A DNA stretch of 64,000 nucleotides, from positions 13,505,190 to 13,569,189 of the forward strand of contig CM055887.1 in assembly GCA_029582165.1 (NCBI GenBank), written 5' to 3'. Shown piece after piece: positions 63,025 through 64,000 of this stretch. This stretch comes from Portulaca oleracea (Eukaryota; Streptophyta; Magnoliopsida; Caryophyllales; Portulacaceae). Position 1 is the first letter of the stretch. Every line of letters begins with the position of its first letter. The position numbers and the translations under genes were made by a program. Under the pieces are notes generated by a model. The model saw nothing but the letters and a program-made list of their open reading frames with translations. It did no database searches and was not told the DNA's origin.

Positions 63025-63587
63025 ATCGAGGTAAAATAAAAGGCCTAGTATTTTCATCGGAAGAGGAAATTATCAGGATGTATAAATTGAAAAGAAATAT
63101 ATAACAAGATCAGTAATTAAAATAGGGAGTATAAAGACACATGATTTACGTGGAAACCCAAATCGGGAAAAAACCACGGACGGCAACGGAGCAATAATCC
63201 ACTAGTATAAGGGGAGAGATTACAAGAGAGATCCCAAACGACTATATAACACAACGAGATCGACGGCAAGATCTCAAGGGGTTAATAGCACAACGGGAAT
63301 ATACTGATCGAAGGTAAAATAATAACTCTTTAAAAAAAGACTTTCACAACCTAGGAATGGGTAGAGGTGAAGAATGCTCTGTGTGTTTGAATAGGTGAAT
63401 AAGACCTTCTATTTATAGGAAAAACTCCCTATAAACCTAACTTGACTCCCACTCTAATTAGATTTAGAATCTAATACAATTAAGAAACTTAACATAATAA
63501 GGAAACCTAAATAATATCCTAATATAATTAGGAAACAAATAATTGTGAGATCAACAGACTGGATGATTTTAAGACACTTTCCTACCA
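63018..63587 (-). repeat. 5' LTR of minus-strand copia element
   Basis: TGTTAGGATCGAGG to CTTTCCTACCA (one change from the partner's CCTAACA end). 570 bp. Confidence 0.85.
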
Positions 63588-64000
63588 GTGTCCAAACAGC
63601 AGCAAGCTAATCCAAATCCGCTTTTTGATTTTGTTTGATATTCTTGCATTCAACCATTGCTTGAACCACCGCTTGAGTGATCTAGCCTGAATCAAAGTAT
63701 AACCTAGATTTTGCATAATCCTCTTTGTTCACATTGCCTCTCTGAGATATTTATTTTTCCGGCTGATCTGATGCCTCACACGTTCATGTCCTAACCTCAT
63801 TTTAGCACCTTTTCTTCCGGCCGTTGTTCTTGCTCTTTTTTGTCTTCCTCTTGCTTGCACTCTTCCATCTTATGCTTCTAAGACTTAATTCTTCTAAGAA
63901 GTCTGGGTCTTCGCTTTCATCATCGAGGATTCTAAATCAAATATCATTTCCAGCAATGACCATTCTGGGCTCAATCGTTTTGTTAATCTCTTCTGAATTG
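63588..64000 (-). other. Possible degenerate coding sequence at window edge
   Basis: The minus strand reads NSEEINKTIEPRMVIAGNDI, then FRILDDESEDPDFLEELSLR and a basic KRKTKKSKNNGRKK run, with stops. A second protein-like piece follows (NVNKEDYAKSRLYFDSG). It may be a decayed gene or transposon fragment continuing beyond the window. Not recognised. Confidence 0.2.

Larger units (their letters stand above)
61053..63587 (-). mobile_element. Minus-strand Ty1/copia element reduced to LTR-gag-PR-LTR
   Basis: Two LTRs (568 and 570 bp) flank gag and protease only. The LTR start on the minus strand (TGTTAGGAAAGTGTC, with ATCAC and TCTTGATCTCAC nearby) matches the family of the array at 1395-10359. 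A polypurine tract (AAGGTGGAGAT, 61621-61631) adjoins the 3' LTR, right after the pre-integrase remnant. Integrase, RT and RNase H were therefore removed cleanly up to the tract. No matching target duplication flanks the two LTRs. Confidence 0.85.

Overview
The window is nuclear DNA of a flowering plant, most likely a eudicot. It is AT-rich and intron-bearing, and it carries a plastid polyphenol oxidase, a vacuolar-type aspartic protease with a plant-specific insert, and a plant MAP3K-like kinase. These genes sit in a bed of Ty1/copia, Ty3/gypsy and LINE relics. I cannot name the species.

Layout. 1-10359: a non-autonomous DNA transposon, a (TA)n tract and a tandem array of three reverse-transcriptase-less Ty1/copia units bounded by LTRs and inserted in the (TA)n. 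10360-13105: a truncated minus-strand Ty1/copia element. 13216-13319: a possible orphan first exon with a signal peptide. 13531-15579: a hairpin-repeat block and the 3' end of a Sirevirus-like element. 15600-20002: a dead LINE, interrupted by a hAT-type MITE, ending just upstream of the first gene. 20003-27160: the aspartic protease gene (13 coding exons, 513 aa). 27190-38640: repeats, including minus-strand LINE relics interrupted by a solo gypsy LTR with a perfect target duplication. 38893-40173: a MAP3K-like kinase. 41144-42934 (minus): polyphenol oxidase. 43013-46508: intergenic repeats. 46509-52335: a chromovirus-like gypsy fragment with a 3.5 kb LTR and an extra ORF before gag. 53342-61037: a complete, young Athila-type element that keeps gag and protease but has no reverse transcriptase or integrase. 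61053-63587: a minus-strand Ty1/copia element reduced to LTR-gag-protease-LTR, with LTRs related to the array at the left edge.

Only three genes look intact. The protease is expected to act in the secretory/vacuolar route, the oxidase in the thylakoid lumen and the kinase in cytosolic/nuclear signalling. Nothing shows that they work together. The most distinctive signal is that several LTR elements of different lineages have lost RT yet kept gag and LTRs. Two further signals stand out: a repeated CACGG/CCGTG array inside related gypsy LTRs, and a concentration of copy-to-copy indels at CAG/CTG sites in the copia array, which looks more like a sequencing or consensus artefact than biology.
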